Part shown: piece after piece, positions 27,590-37,328 of the stretch
Layout of the letters: each line of letters begins with the position of its first letter
Position numbering within the stretch: the stretch's first letter is position 1
Source: Ligilactobacillus sp. WC1T17
GTDB lineage: Bacteria > Bacillota > Bacilli > Lactobacillales > Lactobacillaceae
Length of the DNA stretch: 64,000 bases
Assembly (NCBI GenBank): GCA_900110005.1
Contig: FOCC01000006.1
Span: 62,001 to 126,000 of the forward strand
Direction of reading: 5' to 3'
Made by a program: the position numbers and the translations under genes
The notes under the pieces: generated by a model
Databases searched by the model: none
What the model saw: only the letters and a program-made list of their open reading frames with translations
What the model was told of the DNA's origin: nothing

Positions 27590-28228
27590 TTAGTCTTTAC
27601 TCCAAATCACACACATATTTCCGCTTTTAAAATCAAAATGTGCTTCATCTAAAATAAATTCATTGCTGGCTAAAGACACCACTTGTTCAAAAGCTGCATC
27701 TTTGAGCTGGTATTTTTCATCCGGCAGATTAAAACCAGCTACCTTACCCATCGGAACAAAGGCTAAATATTTCATTCCAGGAATCTTTTTGATAGTATAA
27801 TGTCCTGGTTTAAAAAAGCGCACCACATTATTTTTATCAACTAATTTTACCTTAGGCATAATTTTGGCAAAATCAGGCCTCAAAAGGCAAAAAAAGTTGG
27901 CTAACAAATGATCTAATCTTCCGCCGGTAGCTCCATAAATGGTAATTTGGCTTGGGTTGAAAGCCTGCTCAATCAAACGTAAGCAAAGCTCTGTATCGGT
28001 CTCATCTTTTTCCGGTTTGGCTGTAATAACTTTTTGACTTAAAACACTGACTAAAAACTGCTCTCTGATTGTTGACGAATCAAAATCACCAATCGCCAGC
28101 AGCGGTCTAATATCATGTTCGCATAAAGTTACTGCCCCATAATCAGCCCCGACCCAATTTTTCTTCGTTTGAAAAATATCAGCCGGATAATTTTCCTGTG
28201 GTCCCCCCACGAGTAAATTAATGTCCAT
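27590..28228 (-). CDS. thiN: thiamine pyrophosphokinase
   Basis: Transfers pyrophosphate from ATP to thiamine, giving the cofactor TPP. The 212-residue protein shows the family motifs GADYGA and AIGDFDS, plus the KDETDTELCL segment and GATGGRLDH. ATG 28228 overlaps the rpe stop codon as TAATG, so translation is probably coupled; a TTG at 28240 is a less likely start. The rsgA-rpe-thiN order is conserved in Bacillus. Confidence 0.93.
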   Translation of the reverse strand: MDINLLVGGPQENYPADIFQTKKNWVGADYGAVTLCEHDIRPLLAIGDFDSSTIREQFLVSVLSQKVITAKPEKDETDTELCLRLIEQAFNPSQITIYGATGGRLDHLLANFFCLLRPDFAKIMPKVKLVDKNNVVRFFKPGHYTIKKIPGMKYLAFVPMGKVAGFNLPDEKYQLKDAAFEQVVSLASNEFILDEAHFDFKSGNMCVIWSKD

Positions 28229-28881
28229 TAATTCTGGCAAGCCTCAAGCAATTTTTGAACTTGTTGCTTAGGTTCTCCCTTAGAAAATACATAAGACCCA
28301 GCTACCGCAATCGTCGCCCCAGCTTCATGCGCTAACTTGATTGTTTGATCATTAATGCCGCCATCAACTTCAATTTCATAATTTAAGTGATGGGCTTGTT
28401 TATACTGGCTAGCCAAAGTAATTTTTTTAAGCTGCGATTCTAAAAACTTTTGTCCCCCAAAGCCAGGATCAACAGTCATGATTAAAACCGAATCCACCAT
28501 TGGCAAAACTTCTTGTACACTGCTCCAAGGTGTCCCAGGATTTAAAACAACCTCAGCTTTCATACCTAAAGCTTTAATCTTGCTTAACGTCCGGTGAAGA
28601 TGTTGACAAGCTTCAATGTGAACCCCAATTGCATCAGCACCGGCTTTTTGAAAAGCTTCCAAATATTTTTCGGGTTCATCAACCATTAAATGGCAGTCAA
28701 AAAACAGCTGGCTGTGCGGGCGCAAAGCTTGCACGACATTCGGACCAAAGGTTAAATTATCAACAAAATGGCCATCCATGATATCGATATGCAGATACTT
28801 AGCGCCACTTTGCTCAACTAGCGCTACATCTTTTTGTAAATTAGCAAAATCCGCGCTTAAAATTGAAGGTGCAATAATCAT
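28228..28881 (-). CDS. rpe: ribulose-phosphate 3-epimerase
   Basis: Interconverts ribulose 5-phosphate and xylulose 5-phosphate in the pentose phosphate or phosphoketolase route. The 217-residue TIM-barrel protein has the metal and catalytic motifs APSILSADFANL, HIDIMDGHFVDNLTFGP, VDPGFGGQKF and EVDGGIND. The gnd gene at 55125-56549 supplies its substrate. It is also present in this position in Bacillus, between rsgA (cpgA) and thiN. Confidence 0.96.
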   Translation of the reverse strand: MIIAPSILSADFANLQKDVALVEQSGAKYLHIDIMDGHFVDNLTFGPNVVQALRPHSQLFFDCHLMVDEPEKYLEAFQKAGADAIGVHIEACQHLHRTLSKIKALGMKAEVVLNPGTPWSSVQEVLPMVDSVLIMTVDPGFGGQKFLESQLKKITLASQYKQAHHLNYEIEVDGGINDQTIKLAHEAGATIAVAGSYVFSKGEPKQQVQKLLEACQN

Positions 28882-28893
28882 CTTCTCAACTCC

Positions 28894-29790
28894 TTACTTT
28901 TTATTTTTATATTGAGGCTTTTGGCTGGCAATCATTGCTTGAAACAATTTGTAATTGTCATAGCGACTAGCCAAAATTTCACCTGCTTGCACCGCTTCTT
29001 TAACGGCACAATTAGGCTCATTAAGGTGCAGACACCCTCTAAAGCGGCACTGCGGCGCGTATTCCAAAAAATCATCAAAAAGCTGCGGTAATTCTTCTTT
29101 AGGGATATCTCGCAGGTCAAATGAAGAAAAGCCTGGGGTATCTGCCAGCAAATTGCCTTCAATCGGCATTAAGGTTACTTTGCGTGTGGTATGTTTTCCA
29201 CGGCTCAAAGCCTTAGAAATTTGTCCCGTGGCTAATTTAAGGCTGCTATCAAACTGATTAAGCAAAGTTGATTTACCAGCCCCCGTTTGCCCCATAACGA
29301 CAACAACTTCTTCTTTAGCGTCACCTAATAAAGCCTGCGCCAAATGATGCTGCGCACGTTCTTCATTTGATAGCAACACCCGATAATATTGGCGATAATA
29401 TTCAGCAATAGCCGTCATTTGCTTTAAAGATGTTTCATCGAGTAAATCAGCCTTTGAAAAATACAAGACGGGGGTAATAGCAGCTTTAGCCAACATCACT
29501 AACTGGCGATCTAATAAATTGCTTGAAAAATCAGGCTCCACACAGGCTGTTACCACAATGGCAGTATCAATATTAGCTACAGGTGGTCTAATCAATTGAT
29601 TTTTTCGAGCTAAAATTTTTAAAATGTACCCTTCATGTTCATTGTCAGCTTTAAATTCAACAAAATCTCCTACTAAGGGTGTTTGTTTCTTCTTGCGAAA
29701 ATTACCGCGTGCTCTGGTACGATATAATTTCCCCTCAGAAAAAACATCGTAATATCCGCTTAATGACTGTCTAATTTGACCTACTGGCAC
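28894..29790 (-). CDS. rsgA: ribosome small subunit-dependent GTPase A
   Basis: Circularly permuted GTPase that helps 30S maturation. The 298-residue protein has an N-terminal OB fold, the GTPase core with P-loop GQTGAGKSTLLNQ, DTPGFSSFD and the permuted motif order, and a C-terminal zinc knuckle CRFRGCLHLNEPNCAVK. The start is GTG 29790 with an upstream AGGT site. It lies directly downstream of prkC; in Bacillus its ortholog CpgA is a PrkC substrate, so the pair may be functionally linked. Confidence 0.95.
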   Translation of the reverse strand: MPVGQIRQSLSGYYDVFSEGKLYRTRARGNFRKKKQTPLVGDFVEFKADNEHEGYILKILARKNQLIRPPVANIDTAIVVTACVEPDFSSNLLDRQLVMLAKAAITPVLYFSKADLLDETSLKQMTAIAEYYRQYYRVLLSNEERAQHHLAQALLGDAKEEVVVVMGQTGAGKSTLLNQFDSSLKLATGQISKALSRGKHTTRKVTLMPIEGNLLADTPGFSSFDLRDIPKEELPQLFDDFLEYAPQCRFRGCLHLNEPNCAVKEAVQAGEILASRYDNYKLFQAMIASQKPQYKNKK

Positions 29791-29806
29791 CTTATTACCT
29801 ACCTTT

Positions 29807-31840
29807 CTATGGTGTTACACTATTGTCTTCTACGACGACTTCTCCATCCACAACCACCTTATATTTTCCGGCTTGATTGCTGTCTAGGACAAATGATAAT
29901 ACCTCTTGGGTATCGCTTGTGATTTGAAGCGTCTTGTAGACACTGCTTAAACTATGGATTTTGTCTTCTAAATAAATTTTTGCTTCTACGGCCTGACCAT
30001 CAGTTCCACTGTAAGGAATGGTGACTGTCCTTTGTGCCAGGGTTTGTGTACTAGTACTTGCACTGGAACTTGAGCTGAACGTTTTAGCGCTGCTGGCTTT
30101 AGAACTGCTGGAGCTCTTTTTGCTCTTGCTGCTAGAAGATGCGCTAGAACTTGAACTTTCAGGCCCATCTGACAACGTCACTGTCAAATTACCACCGCGG
30201 CCAATATAAGTTCCCGCATATGGATATTGGCTAATTATCGTATCTTTTTCTTCGTTTGAACTGGCATGCTTAATGACAAGATTTAAGTCATACTTATCCG
30301 CATAAGCCTGCACCTTGGACAAACTTTCACCTAACAAGTCTTTTAACAAAATGTTCTTGCTGCCCAAACTGACTGTAAAAGAAACCGTAACTTGCGACAT
30401 GGCAACTTTTTGTTTAGAATCTATTGATTGGGAAATAATGGTCCCTTTAGCATACTTATCCGAATATTTCGTCTTTTTATAAACAATAGCGCCATGTTTT
30501 TCGAGCGTTTTTTTAACCTGCTTATATTTTTTACCGCGATAATTGCCAAATGCAACTTTCTTTAAGCCTGATGAGACAATAACATCAATCTTAGCTCCGT
30601 TCTTTACAACTGTCCCTTGCCTGGGATCACTGGCAATAATCTGATGATAGCTGTATTTTTCGCTAGCTTGATAAGTGGTACTGCCTATTTCCAGCTTCTC
30701 GTCTTTTAACATCCGTTCAGCTTCAGCCCGCGTCATCCCCCGCAAATCCGGCACCGTCGCCTCTCTTGGCAACGATAAAACAGCAGCTATAATCACAATG
30801 AGCGTAATGATTCCAAGCGCTAACAGCGGCCTTTTATGCCGTTTAAAAAAATTAGCTTTAGGAGCCGGCTTGGCTTGAGACGGCTTACTTTGTTTGGTGC
30901 CTAATTTTTTGGTCTGGGTTAAATCGTCATTTACATCCTTAAAATTAGTTAAATCAGGTAAAACCTTGGTTTGACCGTCCTCAATTTCACTTGGCGTCCA
31001 CTTAACTTCATTTTGGCGACTAGGACTTAAAGCCGTCTTCAAATCAGCGGACATTTCGACAGCCGTTTGGTAGCGGTCAGTCAAACTTTTAGCAGTGGCA
31101 TGCAAAATAACATTTTCTAAGCTTTGCGGAATATTTGCATCATATTCCCTGACAGAGGGCATTTGTCCTTGATAATGTTTCAAGGCAATCGCAACCGCCG
31201 TATTTCCTTCATACGGAAGGTGATTAGTTAATAATTCAAACAATACAATGCCTAACGAATAAAGATCCGATTGCTTCGTAATAATACTGCCCCGCGCTTG
31301 TTCAGGTGAAATATAATGGACTGAACCCATTAAAGTATTAGTTCTCGTCATCGTCTCTTCGGCTGCGGCTACAGCAATGCCAAAGTCCGTCACCTTAACA
31401 TTTCCTTGGCGGTCAATCAAAATATTTTGCGGTTTCAAATCACGGTGGATAATGCCATGTGCATGAGCTTCGCTGACTGCCGCCAAAATCTGCTGCATAA
31501 TTTCAATGACCCGCTCATATGATAAGGGATAGTTTAATTTAAGATATTGTTTCAAATCCATGCCGTCAACATATTCCATGACTAAATACTGCATTCCATG
31601 ATCTTCACCAATATCATAAATACTGACAATATTTGGATTAATTAATTCAGTCAAAGAATTAGCTTCTCTTTTAAATCGTCTAATAGCTGCCTTATCATCT
31701 TGCAAATCTAAACGCATTAATTTGACGGTAACATTCCGCTTCAAAATCAGGTCATAAGCCAAATAAACATTGGCCATACCGCCTTCACCCAATGTCTTTT
31801 TAATCTGATAACGGCCATCTAAAGCATACCCTATTTTCAT
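29807..31840 (-). CDS. prkC: PASTA-domain serine/threonine protein kinase (PrkC/StkP type)
   Basis: Membrane kinase that senses cell-wall precursors and controls wall growth and division. The 677-residue protein has a cytoplasmic Hanks kinase domain (1-270, Gly-rich loop GEGGMANVY, Lys40, HRD 132-134, DFG 152-154), a juxtamembrane region, one membrane helix at 338-357, three extracellular PASTA repeats (about 361-565) and a Ser-rich linker (about 568-600) before a further C-terminal domain. It overlaps prpC by 4 bases (ATGA), so kinase and phosphatase are co-translated. The Ser-rich linker and extra domain are beyond the minimal family architecture. Confidence 0.96.
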   Translation of the reverse strand: MKIGYALDGRYQIKKTLGEGGMANVYLAYDLILKRNVTVKLMRLDLQDDKAAIRRFKREANSLTELINPNIVSIYDIGEDHGMQYLVMEYVDGMDLKQYLKLNYPLSYERVIEIMQQILAAVSEAHAHGIIHRDLKPQNILIDRQGNVKVTDFGIAVAAAEETMTRTNTLMGSVHYISPEQARGSIITKQSDLYSLGIVLFELLTNHLPYEGNTAVAIALKHYQGQMPSVREYDANIPQSLENVILHATAKSLTDRYQTAVEMSADLKTALSPSRQNEVKWTPSEIEDGQTKVLPDLTNFKDVNDDLTQTKKLGTKQSKPSQAKPAPKANFFKRHKRPLLALGIITLIVIIAAVLSLPREATVPDLRGMTRAEAERMLKDEKLEIGSTTYQASEKYSYHQIIASDPRQGTVVKNGAKIDVIVSSGLKKVAFGNYRGKKYKQVKKTLEKHGAIVYKKTKYSDKYAKGTIISQSIDSKQKVAMSQVTVSFTVSLGSKNILLKDLLGESLSKVQAYADKYDLNLVIKHASSNEEKDTIISQYPYAGTYIGRGGNLTVTLSDGPESSSSSASSSSKSKKSSSSSKASSAKTFSSSSSASTSTQTLAQRTVTIPYSGTDGQAVEAKIYLEDKIHSLSSVYKTLQITSDTQEVLSFVLDSNQAGKYKVVVDGEVVVEDNSVTP

Positions 31841-32595
31841 GTATTATCCACCTCCTTTTTCTCAACTTTTTTTTGAGCCAATAAGGCTGTAATGTTGTCT
31901 TTACCGCCATTTTGATTGGCCTGATTGATTAAAATTTGGCATTTATCTTTTAAAGACAATTCAGTTTTTCCAAGCACAGAAGCGATAAAATCATCCGCAA
32001 CCATATTCGTTAAACCGTCTGAACAAAGCAGCAAAATATCATTATCCTTTAACTGGCAGGTATTAAAATCTAATTTAGCACTATCCGATATTCCCAGCGT
32101 TCTAGTGATAATATTTTTCTTCGGTGAGCTTTTAGCTTCTTCTTTGCTTAATTCACCGCGCTTAACTAATTCATTTACCCATGAATGATCTTCAGTCATC
32201 TGAGTCAAAATTTCTTGTCTAAATAAATAAGCACGGCTATCCCCAATATGGGCAATCAAACAGTTCGTTTGATAAATAAAAGCACACACCAAAGTTGTAC
32301 CCATACCTTGCAAATCTTCATACTCATGGGCCCGCGTTAAAATAACCTGATTTTCTAGAGCAACTTTTTCTTTAAGCCATAATTTACAATCATACTCATG
32401 GATAAATTGCGTCTGTTCAAATAAATAGCCTAAATGAGAAACTGCCATTCCAGAAGCAATTTCTCCGCCTTGATAGCCGCCTAAGCCATCAGCAATAATC
32501 ACTAAAGTAGCACCAGCCTTATTTTTAAAAGTACCGACACTATCTTCATTATTTACTCTCTTTTTACCAATGTCGCTTAAATAAGCTACTTCCAT
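31837..32595 (-). CDS. prpC: PP2C-family serine/threonine phosphatase (PrpC/Stp type)
   Basis: Metal-dependent phosphatase that reverses PrkC phosphorylation. The 252-residue protein has PP2C motifs: VNNEDSVG, ADGLGGYQGGEIAS (metal Asp and Gly), AHIGDSRAYLF, LLCSDGLTNMV and GGKDNITALL. It overlaps prkC by 4 bases and follows rsmB by 10 bases. The arrangement is universal among firmicutes with PrkC. Confidence 0.96.
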   Translation of the reverse strand: MEVAYLSDIGKKRVNNEDSVGTFKNKAGATLVIIADGLGGYQGGEIASGMAVSHLGYLFEQTQFIHEYDCKLWLKEKVALENQVILTRAHEYEDLQGMGTTLVCAFIYQTNCLIAHIGDSRAYLFRQEILTQMTEDHSWVNELVKRGELSKEEAKSSPKKNIITRTLGISDSAKLDFNTCQLKDNDILLLCSDGLTNMVADDFIASVLGKTELSLKDKCQILINQANQNGGKDNITALLAQKKVEKKEVDNT

Positions 32596-32605
32596 CTTCC
32601 CCGCC

Positions 32606-33949
32606 TCAACTCTTATCTTTAATCATCGTTGCAATAAAAAAGCCATCGGACATAAAATCATCCGGATACAAGGTTAATCCCAACTGGGAGCAATCTGCTT
32701 TAACATTTAATGTTGTCTGCGTCTTAACCTGCTTAAATTCAGGGTGCTGTGCCAAAAAGGCGTCTACGGTTGCTTGGTTTTCTTGTTCTAAAATAGTGCA
32801 GGTGCTATAAGTCAGCTTTCCGCCCGGCTTCACTAAAGCAGCTATTTTATCTAAAATAGCCGTTTGAATTTGATGCAGCTTTTGTGAATCAGCCGGTTTC
32901 TTTTCGTATTTTACTTCCGGTTTGCGCCGCATAAGCCCCAAACCAGAACAAGGTGCATCAACCAAGATTTGATCAAAAGATGCCGGCACAAATTTTTGAC
33001 CTGCTAACCGAGCATCTAATTGTACCGCCAAAACTTTGTCCAAAACCCCGGCTCTTTTCGCATTAGCATTGATTAACTTAACTTTATGCTGATGAATGTC
33101 TAACGCATATACCTTGCCAGTTGTTAAAGCTGCCGCAATTTGGGTCGTTTTTCCCCCGGGCGCAGCGCAGGCATCAAGGACTGTTTCTTGCCCTTTTAGC
33201 TGCATACTATCTACAGCCAGCATCGCACTTTCATCTTGCATCATAACGCGTCCAGCTGCAAAAGCTTTACTATGCGGCACAAAGCCGCCTTCAACGCGCA
33301 GGCCTAAGGGAGCAATTTCGCTGTTTTGGACCGTAAATCCTTCAGCTAACAAGGCTGCTTTAGCTTGTTCAACCGTATTTTGCGCTAAATTAACCCGCAC
33401 ACTTTGATGTGGCGGCTGATTAATTGTTGCCAAAAGCTGGCGTGTTTTTTCATTCCCCAAGCTTTGAGTCAGTTCATTTACCAGCCACTGGGGTGTACTG
33501 GTTTCAATGCTTAATCGCTTTTGGGGGTCAAGTTCATCAAAACGAGGCAGTCCCTGCCGGTCCCAAGCGTGCATGACCCCGGTGACAAACTTGCGAATAC
33601 CGGTGTGCCCTTTTTGCTTTGCAATTTCAATTGTTTCATTAAAAATGGCCCGCTTAGGTATTTTATCGAGGTAAAGCTGCTGATACAACGCTGTTTTTAA
33701 CAATTCATAAACCCATGGAGCGACTTTGCGCTTATTTTTGATGAAATGGTCAACATAAAATTCCAACGTTAATTTATGTTGGATAACGCCATAAACAATG
33801 TTAGTCAGCAAGGCCGAATCCAGCGAATTCAGCTGCTTTTTTTCAATTGCCTGGTTTAAAGCTAAATTAGAGTAAGAACCGTTTCTTTCAATTTTCGTTA
33901 ATAGTTCCACGGCTAAAACCCGCGGATTTTGGTTTTTATTTTCTGTCAT
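32606..33949 (-). CDS. rsmB: 16S rRNA (cytosine-C5)-methyltransferase
   Basis: Methylates C967 of 16S rRNA using S-adenosylmethionine. The 447-residue protein has an N-terminal NusB-like RNA-binding domain (about 1-140) and the catalytic domain with DACAAPGGKTTQIA, VDAPCSGLG and YSTCTILEQENQ, holding the two catalytic cysteines. It starts within the fmt stop codon (TAATG), implying coupling. The fmt-rsmB-prpC-prkC order matches Bacillus. Confidence 0.96.
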   Translation of the reverse strand: MTENKNQNPRVLAVELLTKIERNGSYSNLALNQAIEKKQLNSLDSALLTNIVYGVIQHKLTLEFYVDHFIKNKRKVAPWVYELLKTALYQQLYLDKIPKRAIFNETIEIAKQKGHTGIRKFVTGVMHAWDRQGLPRFDELDPQKRLSIETSTPQWLVNELTQSLGNEKTRQLLATINQPPHQSVRVNLAQNTVEQAKAALLAEGFTVQNSEIAPLGLRVEGGFVPHSKAFAAGRVMMQDESAMLAVDSMQLKGQETVLDACAAPGGKTTQIAAALTTGKVYALDIHQHKVKLINANAKRAGVLDKVLAVQLDARLAGQKFVPASFDQILVDAPCSGLGLMRRKPEVKYEKKPADSQKLHQIQTAILDKIAALVKPGGKLTYSTCTILEQENQATVDAFLAQHPEFKQVKTQTTLNVKADCSQLGLTLYPDDFMSDGFFIATMIKDKS

Positions 33950-34896
33950 TATTCAATAACCTTTTGTCCAGGCTTTAAACCTTGGCCTATCCCGTTTAAA
34001 TAATCGGTCACATTCATTTTAGGCTTACCTGCCGGCTGCAGCTCTTCAACTTGGTATACTGTTCCTTTGGCAGCTGCTAATTTAAGCACGTGCTTTTTAG
34101 CTTCAACTACCGTCCCGCTTTCATAGCTGGTTGTTTCTTCCAGTGGCTTAATTTTCCATAATTTCATCCGTTTCTTTTTGAAAGAAGCAAAATAAGCGCC
34201 GGGGTTAGGCCGCAAAGCTCTAATCTTCCAATCTAATTCTTGAGCCGTGGCATAAAGCGACAACTCTTCTTCTTCAGGTTTAATCGTTGGCGAAAAGACT
34301 ACTTGTTCTTCTGCCTGCTTAACAGGCGTAATCTCACCTGCTAATAGCTTAGGAATCGTGTCTAAAAGCGTATCCCGGCCTAAAATGCTCATTTTAGCAA
34401 AAATTGAAGCCGTATCATCATCTGCTTCAATTGGCATGGCTTTTTGAGCCAGCATATCGCCAGCATCCATCTTTTTAACCATATAAATAATCGTCACACC
34501 GGTTTGTGTATCGCCGTTCATAATGGCATATTGCACAGGTGCCCCGCCCCGATACTTAGGCAAAAGCGACCCATGAACATTAATAGCAGCTACTTTAGCT
34601 GCTTGTATCAATTTATCCGGCAGGAATTGCCCAAAAGCCGCCGTGACAATCAAATCAGGTGCTAATTGAATTATCCGCTGCATTTCAGGGCTGTTGCTGA
34701 TTTTTTCGGGCTGCAAAACTTCGAGCCCATATTTTTGGGCCATTTGCTTCACAGGTGACGCTGTCAACACATGCTTACGACCGACATAACGGTCGGGTTG
34801 GGTAACGACAGCCTTAACGTCATAATCAGCCTTAATTAAACCTTCTAAAATTGGAGCCGCAAATTGCGGTGTTCCCATAAAAACAATTGATGTCAT
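33949..34896 (-). CDS. fmt: methionyl-tRNA formyltransferase
   Basis: Formylates initiator Met-tRNA with 10-formyl-THF. The 315-residue protein has an N-terminal formyltransferase domain with FMGTPQFA, the NVHGSLLPKYRGGAPVQ motif (catalytic Asn/His) and a C-terminal OB-like domain. The def gene, between priA and fmt in Bacillus, is missing here. The 5-formyl-THF cyclo-ligase at 46861-47406 belongs to the same folate branch. Confidence 0.96.
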   Translation of the reverse strand: MTSIVFMGTPQFAAPILEGLIKADYDVKAVVTQPDRYVGRKHVLTASPVKQMAQKYGLEVLQPEKISNSPEMQRIIQLAPDLIVTAAFGQFLPDKLIQAAKVAAINVHGSLLPKYRGGAPVQYAIMNGDTQTGVTIIYMVKKMDAGDMLAQKAMPIEADDDTASIFAKMSILGRDTLLDTIPKLLAGEITPVKQAEEQVVFSPTIKPEEEELSLYATAQELDWKIRALRPNPGAYFASFKKKRMKLWKIKPLEETTSYESGTVVEAKKHVLKLAAAKGTVYQVEELQPAGKPKMNVTDYLNGIGQGLKPGQKVIE

Positions 34897-34912
34897 AATT
34901 TATTTCCTTTCT

Positions 34913-37327
34913 TTACATAAAACTAAGCGGGTCTCGGTTAATGACTAGTTTAAGTCCTGACCTTTCTTCAGCTTGGCTTTTTAATAATAAATCTTTCAGA
35001 TATGCTTCAAGCTGTGCTTCTTTTTTATATTTAATCACTAACTGATAATAATAGCGTTTATTGACTTTAACCACAGTTTGTGGCGTGGGACCCAAGATAA
35101 TCGCTTTTGGTGATAAAACTTTTTCCAACTCAGCTCTTAGAGAATACATTTTCTTTTTAGCCTGTGCCTCATTATCATAGCTTGCAGTCAGCTGAATTGT
35201 AAAGTAATAAGGCGGATAGCCCAACTGATGTCTCAGCTGCATTTCATAAGCATAAAAGCGCTCATAATCATGCCGACAAGCCAGTTGAATTGCATAATTA
35301 TCGGGATTATAACTTTGAATGACCACTTCACCAGCTTTATTTGCCCGTCCTGCCCGTCCACTAACCTGCGTTAACAACTGAAATGTTTTTTCACTCGACC
35401 GAAAATCAGGCAAAGAGAGCGATGTATCGGCATTTAAAACCCCAACTAAAGTCACATCGGGAAAATCAAGGCCCTTAGCAATCATCTGTGTTCCCAACAA
35501 AATGTCAGCTTCTTTTTGGCCAAAAGCTTTTAAAATCCGCTCATGCGCCCCTTTTTTACGGGTAGTATCAACATCCATCCGCAAAACCCTAGCCTCAGGC
35601 AATAATTCAGCCAGCTGCGCCTGTACTTTTTGGGTTCCTGTGCCATAATACTTGATTTTTTTGCTATGGCATTGCGCACATACATAGGGAATGGCTTCTT
35701 CATGCCCGCAATAGTGGCATTTCATCCTGTGCGTATCCATATGCAGGGTCAAAGAAATGTCACAGTTGGGACATTTAAGTACATATCCGCATTCCCGACA
35801 CATCATAAAAGATGAATAACCGCGCCTATTTAACATTAACACAACCTGTTCTTTTCGGGCCAAATGCCGTTTAATCTTATCTAACAATTCTAACGAAAAA
35901 TCAGGCGTAGGTGACCTTTTAGCAGCTTCTCGCATATCAACCAATAAAACATCAGGCAACGTTTGTCCATTGATTCTCTTAGTTAAAAATAAACCTTGAT
36001 AAACGCCTTTTTGAGCCCGAGCTCTTGATTCCAAAGACGGTGTCGCCGAGCCCAAGACCACTGGACAATGGTGGTATCGGCTGCGCCAAAGAGCAACATC
36101 GCGGGTGTGGTAACGCGGCATATCATCTTGCTTATAGCTAGCTTCATGTTCTTCATCCATAATGATGACGCCCAGCTTTTTTAAAGGCGCAAAAATCGCT
36201 GATCTTGCTCCCACAACCACGCTGGCTTGGCCCTGTTCAATCCGGCGCCATTCATCATACCGCTCGCCCGCAGATAAGCCACTATGAAGCAGAGCTACTT
36301 GATTGCCAAATCTGCTCTTAACCCTTTGAACAATCTGTGGCGTTAAAGCAATTTCCGGCACCAGCATTAAGGCTTGACGCCCCATTGCTAAAGCATGGGC
36401 GATGATTTGCAGATAAACTTCTGTTTTACCGCTGCCAGTGACTCCCTCTAGTAAAAAAGGCTGGCTTGAACCCTGCTTAAGAGCTTGCGTCACCTGACTC
36501 ACACATTGAGCCTGCTCAGCGGTTAATTTTTTCGGCAAACTAGGCTTAATATGACTTTGAGCCAACGGATCTCGATAGGCTTCCTGTTCACTAAAATCAA
36601 GCCAGCCAGCCGTATATGCCTGTTTTAAATCAGCCGCTGTAAAACCATTTTGTTTTTCAAAGGCCGTTTTTAAAACCGGATGCGTCACCTTTAGCAAACT
36701 TTCCAGTAAGGCTTGTTTTTTGCTGGCATTTTTGCGAAGTTTGGCTGCATACATATCCTTATTTTCCGGCGTAATCTTTGATTTTATATACGTAACTTTT
36801 TTAGCCTTAGCTCGATTTTTGACTTGATAAATAAGCGTTGCCTGTCCCTTTTTTTGAAGCTGGGCGATTTCTTTTTGCAACTGGCGGTTTTGCGTTAAAA
36901 CTTCAAAATCTAACAGCTGATTTTGGTCAAACAATTGCTTGAGGTGTGGTGCAACGTTTAAATCAAGCAATTTAACCTTTTTTTCATAGCCAGCCCGCAT
37001 TAAATTCGGCAACATGGTTTGCAAACAAGCAATCTTAAAAGAAAAGGTATATTCTGCCATCCAATCAGCTAACTTTAACCCTTCCTCATTTAAAACCGGC
37101 GTTAAATCCATCAAAGATTCCAGTTCTTTTAGCTGAAATTCTGTGGACGGCATTTGCTCTGTCAAAGCCACAATAAATCCCTGCACTTTTCTAGTTCCGC
37201 GTCCAAATGGGACCACACAACGCATTCCCGGATGAACTAAAGAAACTAACTCTTCCGGAACTGCATAAGTATATGGACGATTAGTCTGCATGGTGGGCAC
37301 ATCAACGATAACTTGTGCATACAACAT
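34913..37327 (-). CDS. priA: primosomal protein N' (replication restart helicase PriA)
   Basis: Reloads the replisome at stalled forks. The 804-residue protein has an N-terminal 3'-DNA-binding domain (YAQVIVDVPTMQTNRPYTY), helicase motifs GVTGSGKTEVY (I), DEEHEASYKQ (II) and GSATPSLES (III), an eight-cysteine zinc region (CRECGYVLKCPNC and CHYCGHEEAIPYVCAQC), and TQVSGRAGRA (VI). The ATG at 37327 has AAAGGTG at 7 bases; a GTG at 37336 is part of that site. It begins one base after the coaBC stop. Confidence 0.96.
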   Translation of the reverse strand: MLYAQVIVDVPTMQTNRPYTYAVPEELVSLVHPGMRCVVPFGRGTRKVQGFIVALTEQMPSTEFQLKELESLMDLTPVLNEEGLKLADWMAEYTFSFKIACLQTMLPNLMRAGYEKKVKLLDLNVAPHLKQLFDQNQLLDFEVLTQNRQLQKEIAQLQKKGQATLIYQVKNRAKAKKVTYIKSKITPENKDMYAAKLRKNASKKQALLESLLKVTHPVLKTAFEKQNGFTAADLKQAYTAGWLDFSEQEAYRDPLAQSHIKPSLPKKLTAEQAQCVSQVTQALKQGSSQPFLLEGVTGSGKTEVYLQIIAHALAMGRQALMLVPEIALTPQIVQRVKSRFGNQVALLHSGLSAGERYDEWRRIEQGQASVVVGARSAIFAPLKKLGVIIMDEEHEASYKQDDMPRYHTRDVALWRSRYHHCPVVLGSATPSLESRARAQKGVYQGLFLTKRINGQTLPDVLLVDMREAAKRSPTPDFSLELLDKIKRHLARKEQVVLMLNRRGYSSFMMCRECGYVLKCPNCDISLTLHMDTHRMKCHYCGHEEAIPYVCAQCHSKKIKYYGTGTQKVQAQLAELLPEARVLRMDVDTTRKKGAHERILKAFGQKEADILLGTQMIAKGLDFPDVTLVGVLNADTSLSLPDFRSSEKTFQLLTQVSGRAGRANKAGEVVIQSYNPDNYAIQLACRHDYERFYAYEMQLRHQLGYPPYYFTIQLTASYDNEAQAKKKMYSLRAELEKVLSPKAIILGPTPQTVVKVNKRYYYQLVIKYKKEAQLEAYLKDLLLKSQAEERSGLKLVINRDPLSFM

Positions 37328-37328
37328 C